This document shows, piece after piece, positions 1-6,673 of a stretch of DNA of 7,550 nt. The stretch spans positions 1 through 7,550 of the forward strand of contig JAISPE010000243.1 in NCBI GenBank assembly GCA_031275145.1, written 5' to 3'. Each line of letters opens with the position of its first letter. The first letter of the stretch is position 1. The position numbers and the translations under genes are program-made. Below the pieces are notes generated by a model. That model did no database searches and had not been told where the DNA came from. It worked only from the letters and a program-made list of their open reading frames with translations. This stretch comes from Prevotellaceae bacterium. GTDB taxonomy: Bacteria; Bacteroidota; Bacteroidia; Bacteroidales; UBA932.

Positions 1-131
1 CCGGCTTCTCCGGTTTTCTATTCATTATTGGTTACAAAATTAGCACGAAAAATTTATTTCGCATTATAACATATTGCTCTCTTTTTATGACGATTTGTTT
101 TCTCGCCGAATTGCTGTAAAAAGGAGTTCTG
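1..131. other. Left-edge AT-rich intergenic DNA
   Basis: No coding sequence is supported. Two weak signals are present. CCGG-CTTCT-CCGG-TTTT at 1-17 could be the end of a plus-direction terminator whose left arm is cut by the window edge. On the minus strand TAATTTTG at 42-35 is an exact -7 box, but its -33 position reads AATG. A minus-strand ATG at 24-22 could open a gene running off the edge, but only eight codons are visible. Confidence 0.3.
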
Positions 132-1499
132 TCAAAAAGGGATTTCACCGTTCGCAGTATACCGTTCAAACCGCATTCGCAGAACTGTTTCAGTATCTTC
201 CCTCACTTTGAAACGTTCGTCAGGACGCAAACCGACAACCCAGACGGTCTGTTCTCCGGACACTAGGATTAGCTGCCGTTTTTTTTCTGTTACGGGCAGT
301 TTGATATCGATAAAAAAGTCGCTGAGTTTTTTCTTTCCTTTCATCCCCAGGGGAATAAACCAGTCGCCATCTTTGACGGTTCGGAGTGTCAGCGGGAAAT
401 TCAGTTTCGACAAGTCAAATTCTCCGACATTTTTGTTTCGCTGTAACCGGAATCCCGCATCTTTCCCGACAGTTTCGCAATGCAATTCAAATGTTCCGGT
501 TGAGATACCGGTGTCTTTATTAAGCATATACGAAGACATGTTTTCGGCTGCGGGCGATATAATAAGATGAGTCCGGTCGATTAAAAGAGAATATGCGGAT
601 GAGAAAAACTGTTTCCCGCATACGGCATTATCCACACATTTGCAGATATTTGAAATTGTCTTTCCTCTGAAACCGTATATTTCCAGAATATAAAACAGTA
701 TGATTTCTTTTGAGTGCAACTGCCGGATTTCGGCAAGCGGAACAAGAATATCGGTTCCGTTTGTGAAACTGTTACGTTTCAGAAATATATCCGTTTCCGT
801 TTCGATAAACCTGTTAGCCCTGTTCAGATATTCGATGCTTTCTTTAGCCTTGTCTCTGAACGAAGGACTTATGCTGTCCAGTACCGGCAAAACCAGATGC
901 CGTAACTTGTTTCTCAAATATTTATCGGATAAATTCGACGAATCTTCCCTGTACCGTATACTGTTTGCCGCTGCATATTTTTCAATATCCTTCCTCGAAA
1001 AACCGAGAAGAGGTCTAATGACAGTGTCCGTATTTTCGGGGATTCCCGTCAAACCGTTAAGGCCTGCACCGCGTGACAGATTTATGAAAAACGTTTCCAG
1101 ATTGTCGTCGGAATTGTGCGCTACGGCTATCCTGTCGAATCCGTTTACCGTTCTTATTTCTTCGAGCCATTTGTAACGAAGTTCTCGTGCAGCGATTTGT
1201 ATAGAGATTTTATTTTCGGCGGCATATTTTTCCGTATCGAACCGTACGGTATAAAAAGGGACGCCGTAACTTTCTGCAAACAGCCTGACCAGATTTTCGT
1301 CGGAATCGGATTCATCGCCCCGCAAAGAAAAATTGCAGTGAGCTATTGCACATTTACAGTTCGAGTTAAGGAACAGATGCGCCATCACCGTCGAATCAAT
1401 CCCGCCACTGACAGCCAAAAGATAACGGCAGTCACTGCCCGCAAAACGGATAGCGTCTTTGAAGCTGCATATTTGCAACAGTCTGTTTTTCTTTGCCAT
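132..1499 (-). CDS. tilS: tRNA(Ile)-lysidine synthase TilS
   Basis: TilS uses ATP and lysine to convert C34 of tRNA-Ile(CAU) to lysidine in the cytoplasm, changing decoding from AUG to AUA; it is normally essential. The 455-residue protein has the N-type ATP-pyrophosphatase P-loop SGGIDS at residues 31-36, the HCNFSLRG segment at 54-61 and the signature HxxDDxxET (H128, D131, D132, E135, T136) followed by NLSRGAG. The C-terminal part, roughly 370-440, reads as the TilS C-terminal domain (LRTVKDGDWFIPLGMKGKKK and then a GLRPDERFKV-like end). Length is usual for the phylum. The ATG at 1499 puts the P-loop at the normal distance from the N-terminus. It is the last gene of the minus-strand run, 38 bases after the ORF6N gene, with no convincing promoter of its own, so co-transcription is likely. 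Nothing in it looks broken. Confidence 0.96.
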   Translation of the reverse strand: MAKKNRLLQICSFKDAIRFAGSDCRYLLAVSGGIDSTVMAHLFLNSNCKCAIAHCNFSLRGDESDSDENLVRLFAESYGVPFYTVRFDTEKYAAENKISIQIAARELRYKWLEEIRTVNGFDRIAVAHNSDDNLETFFINLSRGAGLNGLTGIPENTDTVIRPLLGFSRKDIEKYAAANSIRYREDSSNLSDKYLRNKLRHLVLPVLDSISPSFRDKAKESIEYLNRANRFIETETDIFLKRNSFTNGTDILVPLAEIRQLHSKEIILFYILEIYGFRGKTISNICKCVDNAVCGKQFFSSAYSLLIDRTHLIISPAAENMSSYMLNKDTGISTGTFELHCETVGKDAGFRLQRNKNVGEFDLSKLNFPLTLRTVKDGDWFIPLGMKGKKKLSDFFIDIKLPVTEKKRQLILVSGEQTVWVVGLRPDERFKVREDTETVLRMRFERYTANGEIPF

Positions 1500-1537
1500 T
1501 ATAAACTTTTAATTTCTGCCTTTCCGTTTCTTTAAAA

Positions 1538-2182
1538 TTACTGTTTGCGTTTAACGACATGTTTAAACTTTAAGACAGCAAAGTTCATCTCTATACTTGT
1601 TTCGGTGTCGGTTGTTTGCAAGTCGTTCCCCAAAATATCGGCGATTATTTCGCCGCCTTTCTGCATAAGTGGTTTTTGTTTAAAATCTTCGGTTGTTTCA
1701 GACAGTTCGGAAACGGTGCGGGCAAGTTCTCTGATTCTGGCAAAAGTTTCGACAATTGCAATAGTGGTTTGCGTTGCTTTTGTACCTTTCAGGATGGTAG
1801 CAAGCATGTACAGGCTTTTTTCGGTAAATGCCTTTGGTGATACGGGCGCAAACTTTATGTTGAGGTTATCAAAATTTTTGATAACCTCTTTTTTTTCTTC
1901 TTTGCTCAATTTCAGTATATACCCGTCTGGAAACTTGTCGGGGTTGTTTTTTATCGCCTGATTCACCTCTCTTGTTTCCACCCCGTACAGTACGGCCACA
2001 TCGCTGTCGAGTATCACTTTTTGCCCTCTGACAGTCACAATTTTTTCTTCGACCTCACTGAATTTTAGCGCTAACTCCTCTTTTTCATTTTTTACGGACC
2101 CGACAGGGAAACCGCAATGCGGACAATTCGCGGCGCTATCGCTTATCTTCCTGCTGCATTCCGGACAATTAATTAATGACAT
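1538..2182 (-). CDS. Zinc-ribbon / ORF6N-domain protein
   Basis: The 214-residue protein opens with a zinc ribbon of CPxC...CPHCG type: C6, C9, C20 and C23, with the usual SDSAANCPHCGFPV spacing. It is followed from about residue 45 by an ORF6N domain, a KilA-N relative: KIVTVRGQKVILDSDVAVLYG, then VNQAIKNNPDKFPDGYIL and FTEKSLYMLATIL near 119-131. ORF6N domains are found in phage and bacterial proteins and are thought to bind DNA; the cellular role of the chromosomal copies is not established. The tail (about 135-214, containing a short heptad-like ETFARIRELARTVSEL stretch) may form a helix. The gene sits 47 bases after the glsB-like gene and 38 before tilS on the same strand, which suggests one transcript. 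It is the only gene here with a mobile or phage flavour. A perfect palindrome lies inside the coding sequence at codons 99-107. Confidence 0.88.
   Translation of the reverse strand: MSLINCPECSRKISDSAANCPHCGFPVGSVKNEKEELALKFSEVEEKIVTVRGQKVILDSDVAVLYGVETREVNQAIKNNPDKFPDGYILKLSKEEKKEVIKNFDNLNIKFAPVSPKAFTEKSLYMLATILKGTKATQTTIAIVETFARIRELARTVSELSETTEDFKQKPLMQKGGEIIADILGNDLQTTDTETSIEMNFAVLKFKHVVKRKQ
1862..1896 (+). terminator. Terminator-like palindrome plus T8, antisense inside the ORF6N gene
   Basis: Arms 1862-1874 and 1876-1888 are perfectly complementary (13 bp) around a single central T at 1875, and eight Ts follow directly at 1889-1896. On the plus strand this is the form of an intrinsic terminator: a realistic stem of GAGGTTATC/GATAACCTC capped by an A/T loop, then a U-tract. 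On the minus strand the same bases are codons 99-107 of the ORF6N gene (EVIKNFDNL), preceded by A8 instead of followed by Ts. The structure is seen directly; its activity is inference. No plus-strand gene is recognised upstream, so it may stop antisense transcription, structure the sense mRNA, or be coincidental. Confidence 0.4.
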
Positions 2183-2214
2183 AGTTAAATATTTTTAATT
2201 CAATACTTCTATTT

Positions 2215-2222
2215 AAAATATA
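2215..2222 (-). promoter_or_regulatory. Weak -7 candidate upstream of the ORF6N gene
   Basis: Read on the minus strand this is TATATTTT, seven of eight positions of the Bacteroidota -7 box TAnnTTTG, about 33 bases before the ATG at 2182. No TTTG-like -33 box stands 19 bases upstream, so it is weak and read-through from the glsB-like gene is at least as likely. Confidence 0.2.
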
Positions 2223-2229
2223 CGACTGC

Positions 2230-3180
2230 CTACTGTTTTCTCCTTAAATTTCGCAGTCTTTTCACCATTTTGGATATCGGTCCGACATGCCGCTCTATTT
2301 TTTCGGCATATATATCACTTATTTTGATAAGTATACCCGTTTCTTCCACATTTCCGAAACCGTGATTTATCGCTGTGCCGAAAACTTTCATCGACGGCGA
2401 CAGGTTCATGTACGAATTAATAAGCGGAGGGATATTTTCGCCGAACGACCGTATTTCTTTTGCCAGAATCCTGTAATCATCTCTGTATGTATCGCCCACG
2501 AGCAGTTTATTTAACTTTTCCACATCCGGATTTGTTTCCAGCGGCTCTATCGGGACAATCAGATTTTCTTCGTCCGAAAAATGCTTGCGAAGAAAATAGA
2601 GAAGCATGTCGCGCGCTTCGGTATTGAACGTTCCATACATTGTGACCTTTCCCAGAAAATAGTTCATTTCCGGATGCCTGAGAATAAGCGCTCCCAGACC
2701 GTCCCACAGATTGTCCAGAGCATAGAGTCCCTTGCTTCTGAGTTTTGTAGTCTGATAATTTGGCTGGACAAACGACCGTCCGAGTTCTATGGTTTTCGGA
2801 AGATAGTCTTTGACAAACCTGTCGGAAAAACTGAACAGCTCCGAAGTCGCAAGATGATTCACCGAGATGTCATTACAGGCGATATATCTGTATCCTCCAA
2901 GAATTTCGCGCTCTCTCGGATTCCAGACAATCAATTGCGAATAACAGTGTTCTTCCGAGACATCAAATTCGTCAATATCGACGCTTTCGCCTGTGCCTCC
3001 GCCCGCCGAACGGAAAGCAATTTCGCGTAAACGGCCGATTTCGCGCATGGTATTGGGCGAATCCGCATGATTGACAATGTACAGCAAGTTGCCTCCATTA
3101 TTGGTATATCTCAGAAATTTTTTGATAGTTAATTCTTTTTCAATTAAATTCTTGTCTATCGGAGCGATTATAGGTTTCAT
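2230..3180 (-). CDS. glsB: GNAT-family N-acyltransferase, GlsB/OlsB-like ('putative hemolysin')
   Basis: The 316-residue protein belongs to the OlsB/GlsB group of acyl-ACP-dependent N-acyltransferases, often labelled 'putative hemolysin'. OlsB acylates ornithine; GlsB of Bacteroides puts a 3-hydroxy fatty acid on glycine as the first step of glycine-lipid synthesis at the membrane. Supporting motifs are MREIGRLREIAFRSAGGGTG at 45-64 followed by DIDEFD, the ILGGYRYI strand at 93-100, and the signature ELGRSFVQPNYQ at 132-143, which corresponds to ELGRSxVxPxYR in OlsB. KGLYALDNLWDGLGALIL (150-167) and the LGKVTMYGTFNTEARDMLL region match the family. The C-terminus is basic (KMVKRLRNLRRKQ). It starts 18 bases after the gldH stop, so it is co-transcribed. 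The O-acyltransferase partner GlsA, next to glsB in Bacteroides, is not downstream here. Family assignment is firm; the glycine substrate is inferred. Confidence 0.8.
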   Translation of the reverse strand: MKPIIAPIDKNLIEKELTIKKFLRYTNNGGNLLYIVNHADSPNTMREIGRLREIAFRSAGGGTGESVDIDEFDVSEEHCYSQLIVWNPREREILGGYRYIACNDISVNHLATSELFSFSDRFVKDYLPKTIELGRSFVQPNYQTTKLRSKGLYALDNLWDGLGALILRHPEMNYFLGKVTMYGTFNTEARDMLLYFLRKHFSDEENLIVPIEPLETNPDVEKLNKLLVGDTYRDDYRILAKEIRSFGENIPPLINSYMNLSPSMKVFGTAINHGFGNVEETGILIKISDIYAEKIERHVGPISKMVKRLRNLRRKQ

Positions 3181-3198
3181 AACACAACAATTAATATT

Positions 3199-3690
3199 TC
3201 AATTTTCTAAATAATGTAAAATCAGTCCCACAGAAGAAATTCCTTCCAGACTGTCCTTTCTCATTCCATGTCTGATATTGAAGCTGTAAATTCCTTTTTC
3301 GGGGAATTTCACGTACTTGCGATATAAAAAAGTATTTTCCCTGTATTTCGAAAACAGTCCGCCCGATCCCGTCCATTCTCCGTTGTCGTATGCCAGATTG
3401 AAATTCAGAGTGTCGGCAAACGTATTTCCATTCGGAGATTCGACATTCAGAAACAGATACAGGTTTTGGAAACTGTAGTCTGTCCTGTTTCTCAAATGTA
3501 TCGACAGGGAACACAGCATTGCGGTATCTTCTACGGGGAGTTTGAATTTCAGTACCGTATCCTTGTTCCAGACACAGTTCCTAACAGCCGTATTATGTTG
3601 CCATATCCTGTTTTGATCTGTGCATGACGACAGAAGCAGAATCGCGAAAAACAGTATCGAACCGTATTTATGTCGGGTTTTTATTGCCAT
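3199..3690 (-). CDS. gldH: GldH-family gliding-motility lipoprotein
   Basis: The 163-residue protein has a lipoprotein signal: positively charged start (MAIKTRHK), hydrophobic stretch 11-20 and lipobox LSSC with the lipidated cysteine at C23. The mature part carries the GldH pattern: LRNRTDYSFQNLYLFLNVESPNG (66-88), DTLNFNLAYDNGEWTGSGG (93-111), and GIYSFNIRHGMRKDSLEGISSVGL (133-156). GldH was found as a gliding-motility lipoprotein of Flavobacterium johnsoniae, but relatives are widespread in non-gliding Bacteroidota, so the gene alone does not show that this organism glides. The ATG at 3690 lies inside the last 23 bases of the ricT-like gene; this start gives an ideal signal peptide length, so the overlap is probably real and suggests translational coupling. 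Adjacency to a PSP1/RicT gene is a common arrangement in the phylum. Confidence 0.92.
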   Translation of the reverse strand: MAIKTRHKYGSILFFAILLLSSCTDQNRIWQHNTAVRNCVWNKDTVLKFKLPVEDTAMLCSLSIHLRNRTDYSFQNLYLFLNVESPNGNTFADTLNFNLAYDNGEWTGSGGLFSKYRENTFLYRKYVKFPEKGIYSFNIRHGMRKDSLEGISSVGLILHYLEN

Positions 3691-4897
3691 TTTTCTGATT
3701 TTTACTGTTTCTCGGCCTGCTGTTATTTCTTCCGCCGTTCACGTTTTTATTCGGGTTGCCGTTATTTTGAGGAGCGGGTTTTTTCCTGTTTTTCTGTCTC
3801 CTTCTGTTTTTATCAAAACGTGTAAGACTGTCTTCCCCGACAGCGCTCTTAAATTCGGAATCAAGTTCGTCACTGTTAATGTTAATGTGGTAATCAAGTT
3901 TTTCGCCTTTCTTATTGCTGTCGATCATTTCTTTCACTTTTTCGACGGGAACGGGGAAAATCTGTGAACTTCCGGCGTTTGAGAAATACATTACTCCTTT
4001 CAGCACGTCGGTTTTTTGCAGGAATATCGTTCCGTTTGCCGTTTCTATCTGGCGAATTTTCGGAAAAGCGTCCCATGCGTCGAGATACGTATCCAGTTCA
4101 TAGTTCAGACAGCATTTCAGCTTGCTGCATTGCCCGGCAAGTTTCAGTGGATTGACGGATATTTCCTGATGCCTTACCGAATTTGTCGATACCGATACAA
4201 AGTTCCTCATCCACTGGGCGCAGCATAACTCTCTCCCGCAGGGGCCGATACCGCCTATCAGTCCCGCTTCCTGACGTGCGCCTATTTGCCTCATCTCAAT
4301 CCTGATTTTGAAAGTTTCGGCCATGACCTTAATCAGTTCCCGGAAATCAACGCGTTCATCGGCAATGTAGTAGAATATGGCTTTTGTTTTGTCGCCCTGA
4401 AAATCGACGTCGCCTATTTTCATCTCCAGCCCAAGCGAAGAAGCCATTTTACGGGACTGAATCATAGTGGTATATTCCATGGATACGGCTTCCTGCCACT
4501 TTTCGATATCTACAGGCTTGGCGATGCGGTATATTTTTTTCAACTCTGCCGTTCTGGCATCCGTAACGTTCGGATTCGATTTCAGGAATTTAATTTCGGC
4601 AACAGGCCCCAGAGCCGATACAATTCCGATATCATGACCCGGAGAAGCCTCAACGGCAACAATATCTCCTTCTTTCAAATCAATATTATTGACGTTTCTG
4701 TAAAATCCTTTTCGTGTATTTTTAAATCTGACCTCGAAAATATCGTATTTCCTGTCTGCCGGAATATTTCGCAACCAGTTGTAAACTGTCAGCTTGTGAC
4801 AGTTTTTCACTGCCTTGCACGATAATATTTCCCCTTCTTTGCCCGTACTGGTGATGCAACCGCGAGACCAGTACAGTGTACCTTTATTTATTGTCAT
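3668..4897 (-). CDS. ricT: PSP1-domain protein, RicT/YaaT-like
   Basis: The 409-residue protein has a PSP1 C-terminal domain, roughly residues 120-265, with two matching cysteine motifs: C220-x4-C225-C226 (GPCGRELCC) and C257-x4-C262-C263 (GQCSKLKCC). In Bacillus subtilis the related RicT, with RicA and RicF, carries [4Fe-4S] clusters and helps RNase Y process operon mRNAs; relatives of RicA and RicF are not visible here. Earlier parts are a cysteine-bearing N-terminus (C14, C27, C33), KLTVYNWL at 35-42 and a beta-rich stretch VRFKNTRKGFY...EGDIVAVEASPGHDIGIV. Residues 362-409 form a basic, Asn/Lys/Arg-rich tail of low complexity that may bind RNA. The ATG at 4897 follows a 103-base intergenic gap with a -7 box, so it likely opens the five-gene run. 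It overlaps gldH by 23 bases. Family is firm; an RNase Y role is inference. Confidence 0.92.
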   Translation of the reverse strand: MTINKGTLYWSRGCITSTGKEGEILSCKAVKNCHKLTVYNWLRNIPADRKYDIFEVRFKNTRKGFYRNVNNIDLKEGDIVAVEASPGHDIGIVSALGPVAEIKFLKSNPNVTDARTAELKKIYRIAKPVDIEKWQEAVSMEYTTMIQSRKMASSLGLEMKIGDVDFQGDKTKAIFYYIADERVDFRELIKVMAETFKIRIEMRQIGARQEAGLIGGIGPCGRELCCAQWMRNFVSVSTNSVRHQEISVNPLKLAGQCSKLKCCLNYELDTYLDAWDAFPKIRQIETANGTIFLQKTDVLKGVMYFSNAGSSQIFPVPVEKVKEMIDSNKKGEKLDYHININSDELDSEFKSAVGEDSLTRFDKNRRRQKNRKKPAPQNNGNPNKNVNGGRNNSRPRNSKNQKNGNKNPT

Positions 4898-4918
4898 TTT
4901 TGTCCGTATATATTATAG

Positions 4919-4931
4919 AGAATGACATTCT
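4919..4931. repeat. 13-base perfect inverted repeat in the ricT leader
   Basis: AGAATG-A-CATTCT lies 22 bases before the ricT-like ATG and downstream of the predicted -7 box, so it would be in the 5' leader of the transcript. The overlapping GACA-TTC-TGTC (4924-4934) is a second small dyad. It could be an operator for a dimeric repressor or a small leader hairpin. No family-specific operator is recognised. Confidence 0.35.
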
Positions 4932-4948
4932 GTCAATCTAATTTCCCG

Positions 4949-4956
4949 CAAAATTA
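4949..4956 (-). promoter_or_regulatory. Candidate -7 box for the ricT-gldH-glsB-ORF6N-tilS run
   Basis: On the minus strand the sequence is TAATTTTG, an exact TAnnTTTG box, 52 bases before the ricT ATG and in the only sizeable gap between hemH and tilS. There is no good TTTG at the expected 19-base spacing (the sequence there is pyrimidine-rich), so the match is half of the consensus. No terminator is visible after hemH, so some read-through from cobB-hemH is possible. Confidence 0.45.
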
Positions 4957-5000
4957 TACAAAAAAATCGAAAATGAAGGATATAGCGCTGCAAACATGAA

Positions 5001-5951
5001 TCACTGCCTCATCAAGTCTCTGTATTTTTGTGCGATAAAATCTATCCATGCAGAATGACCGTTAAGGCTTTTGACTAATTGCAGTTCCTTTCCTCCGTTA
5101 TCTGTAAAAAACTTCTTTAATTCGATATTTATCTCAATCTCTGTTTCCAGACAGTCGGAAACGAAGGACGGAGCAACGACAAGTATCCGTGTTTTCCCGT
5201 TTTTTATCATCTCGACAAGAACGGATTGTGTTGCAGGTCCCAGCCATTTCTTACTCATCTGCGACTGAAAACAGGTTACAGCGGTCTTTATTCCCAGCTC
5301 ATTACAGATCAGCCTCGTTGTTTCGGCACATTCTTCAGGATATTTGCTGTCCTGTTTTTTGACGTGAGCCAGAGGCAGACTGTGATACGAAAATACCAGC
5401 CCGTCAAAACTTTGATAATCGTATTCCCTGATTCTCGCAACATAAGCGTCGATAAAGCCTTTTTCGTAAAAAAACGAATTGACGCTCACAATTTCGGGAA
5501 TAACCGGAAATTTGCAGAGACTTTTTATTGCTCTTTCCAGAGGTACGCCGCTTGCCGACGACGAATAATGGGGATACATGGGCATAATCATTATCCTCGA
5601 AATGTTCCTGTTCACAACGGTTTGCACACAGTCTTCTATCAGAGGTTTGCCAAAACACATTCCAATAAAAACTTCGGTATTCAGTTCCTGCTGAAGTCTG
5701 TTTTTAAGAAAATCGCAGTAAAACGGAAGCGGAAATATGCCCTGATAAATGTCGGCAAGCATTTTGTAACGTTTTGACGATATGAACGAACGTATGGAAA
5801 AAATGCTTCTGCATACTATCAGAAACCGGAAGAATCGCGGCAGGGATATTATCCTTCTGTCGTTTAAAAATCGGTATAAATATTTCATGACGTCCCAGAC
5901 ACGATAGTGATCCGGACTGCCCGTATATATCAGTAATAATGCCGTTTTCAT
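5001..5951 (-). CDS. hemH: Ferrochelatase HemH, divergent form
   Basis: Ferrochelatase inserts Fe2+ into a porphyrin in the last part of haem synthesis. The 316-residue protein keeps the family order: LLLIYTGSPD at 5-14, YPHYSSSASG at 126-135, SYHSLP at 188-193 with the metal-binding/catalytic H190, CFQSQMSKKWLGPAT at 227-241 and PSFVSDCLET at 261-270 with the conserved E269, then LNGHSAWI near the end. Several positions deviate: the usual CFQSR is CFQSQ, SYHGLP is SYHSLP, and the substrate-loop GSPL is GIFPLP. Length fits a soluble bacterial enzyme without a [2Fe-2S] extension. The ATG at 5951 overlaps the cobB stop by four bases (ATGA), so the two are translationally coupled. Whether the substrate is protoporphyrin IX or coproporphyrin III cannot be read from the sequence. 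No other haem synthesis gene is in view. Confidence 0.88.
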   Translation of the reverse strand: MKTALLLIYTGSPDHYRVWDVMKYLYRFLNDRRIISLPRFFRFLIVCRSIFSIRSFISSKRYKMLADIYQGIFPLPFYCDFLKNRLQQELNTEVFIGMCFGKPLIEDCVQTVVNRNISRIMIMPMYPHYSSSASGVPLERAIKSLCKFPVIPEIVSVNSFFYEKGFIDAYVARIREYDYQSFDGLVFSYHSLPLAHVKKQDSKYPEECAETTRLICNELGIKTAVTCFQSQMSKKWLGPATQSVLVEMIKNGKTRILVVAPSFVSDCLETEIEINIELKKFFTDNGGKELQLVKSLNGHSAWIDFIAQKYRDLMRQ

Positions 5952-6643
5952 TCGGCGGTCAAAATCCCGTATAAATATTTCATTCCCGACGAGGCTTTTT
6001 CCTTAATGAACGTGATTTTTTTGCTCCCGCTATAATGCACGTCGTTAGGATCTATGATATAGACTGGTACATTCGGACGGGCGTATTCAATAAGTCCTGC
6101 TGCCGGATAAACGTTCAACGATGTGCCTGTTATTATGATAATATCGGCGTCCCGTACTTTCCCGACAGCTGTCTCAATCATTGGAACGGCTTCCCCAAAC
6201 CAGACGATATGAGGCCTTAACGTACTGCCGTCTCCGGCTTTTTCTCCTTTCTGTATTGCTCTGTATCCTATTTCGTATATCAGCGAGGGATTTTCGGAAC
6301 TTCTTGCCTTGGTCAGTTCTCCATGCAGATGGATTATTTTAGAACTTCCTCCGCGTTCATGCAGGTTATCCACGTTTTGAGTTATGATTTCGACATTGAA
6401 TTTTTCTTCCAGCTTTGCCAGAATTTTATGAGCGTCATTGGGCTCAGCCTTTTCCAGTTCTTTCCTTCTTTTATTGTAAAATTCCTGAACCAAATCGGGA
6501 TTTTTATGCCATCCGTCGATACTTGCAACTACACTGATATCATACTCTTCCCATAAACCGCCCGAATCACGGAATGTTTTTATTCCGCTTTCGGCGCTGA
6601 TACCCGCGCCGGTAAGGACAACTATGTTTTTTTTCTCTTTCAT
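5948..6643 (-). CDS. cobB: Sir2-family NAD-dependent protein deacylase (CobB-like)
   Basis: Sirtuins remove acyl groups from lysines, consuming NAD+. Counting from the ATG at 6643 the protein has 231 residues: GAGISAESGI at 12-21 with TFRD...GLW (NAD-binding), TQNVDNLHERGG at 88-99, catalytic H107 in LHGE, WFGEAVP at 148-154 and GTSLNVYPAAGLI at 173-185. Y56 and R59 in FYNKRR match the Tyr-x-x-Arg pair that favours succinyl- or malonyl-lysine in SIRT5/CobB-type enzymes. The four cysteines that usually hold the structural zinc are absent, and the protein has no cysteine at all. An in-frame upstream start at 6703 would add 20 residues, but it lies inside the promoter and upstream of the expected transcription start, so I reject it. 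There is no clear ribosome binding site. It forms an operon with hemH through a four-base overlap. Confidence 0.93.
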   Translation of the reverse strand: MKEKKNIVVLTGAGISAESGIKTFRDSGGLWEEYDISVVASIDGWHKNPDLVQEFYNKRRKELEKAEPNDAHKILAKLEEKFNVEIITQNVDNLHERGGSSKIIHLHGELTKARSSENPSLIYEIGYRAIQKGEKAGDGSTLRPHIVWFGEAVPMIETAVGKVRDADIIIITGTSLNVYPAAGLIEYARPNVPVYIIDPNDVHYSGSKKITFIKEKASSGMKYLYGILTAE

Positions 6644-6673
6644 TTCCACGTCTTTATTATATAAATAATTGCG

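Noticed and set aside
208..1535. Several plus-strand open frames opposite tilS
   Set aside because: They are antisense shadows of a well-supported gene and have no recognisable motifs.
1548..1568. GTTTAA...TTAAAC dyad near the end of the ORF6N gene
   Set aside because: Short, A/T-rich and inside coding sequence with no T-run; not enough for a terminator call.
4286..4825. 179-codon plus-strand frame opposite the ricT-like gene
   Set aside because: Antisense to a strongly supported family member; the protein has no family features.
5226..5777. 183-codon plus-strand frame opposite hemH
   Set aside because: Long by chance only; it mirrors hemH, whose conserved motifs settle the coding strand.
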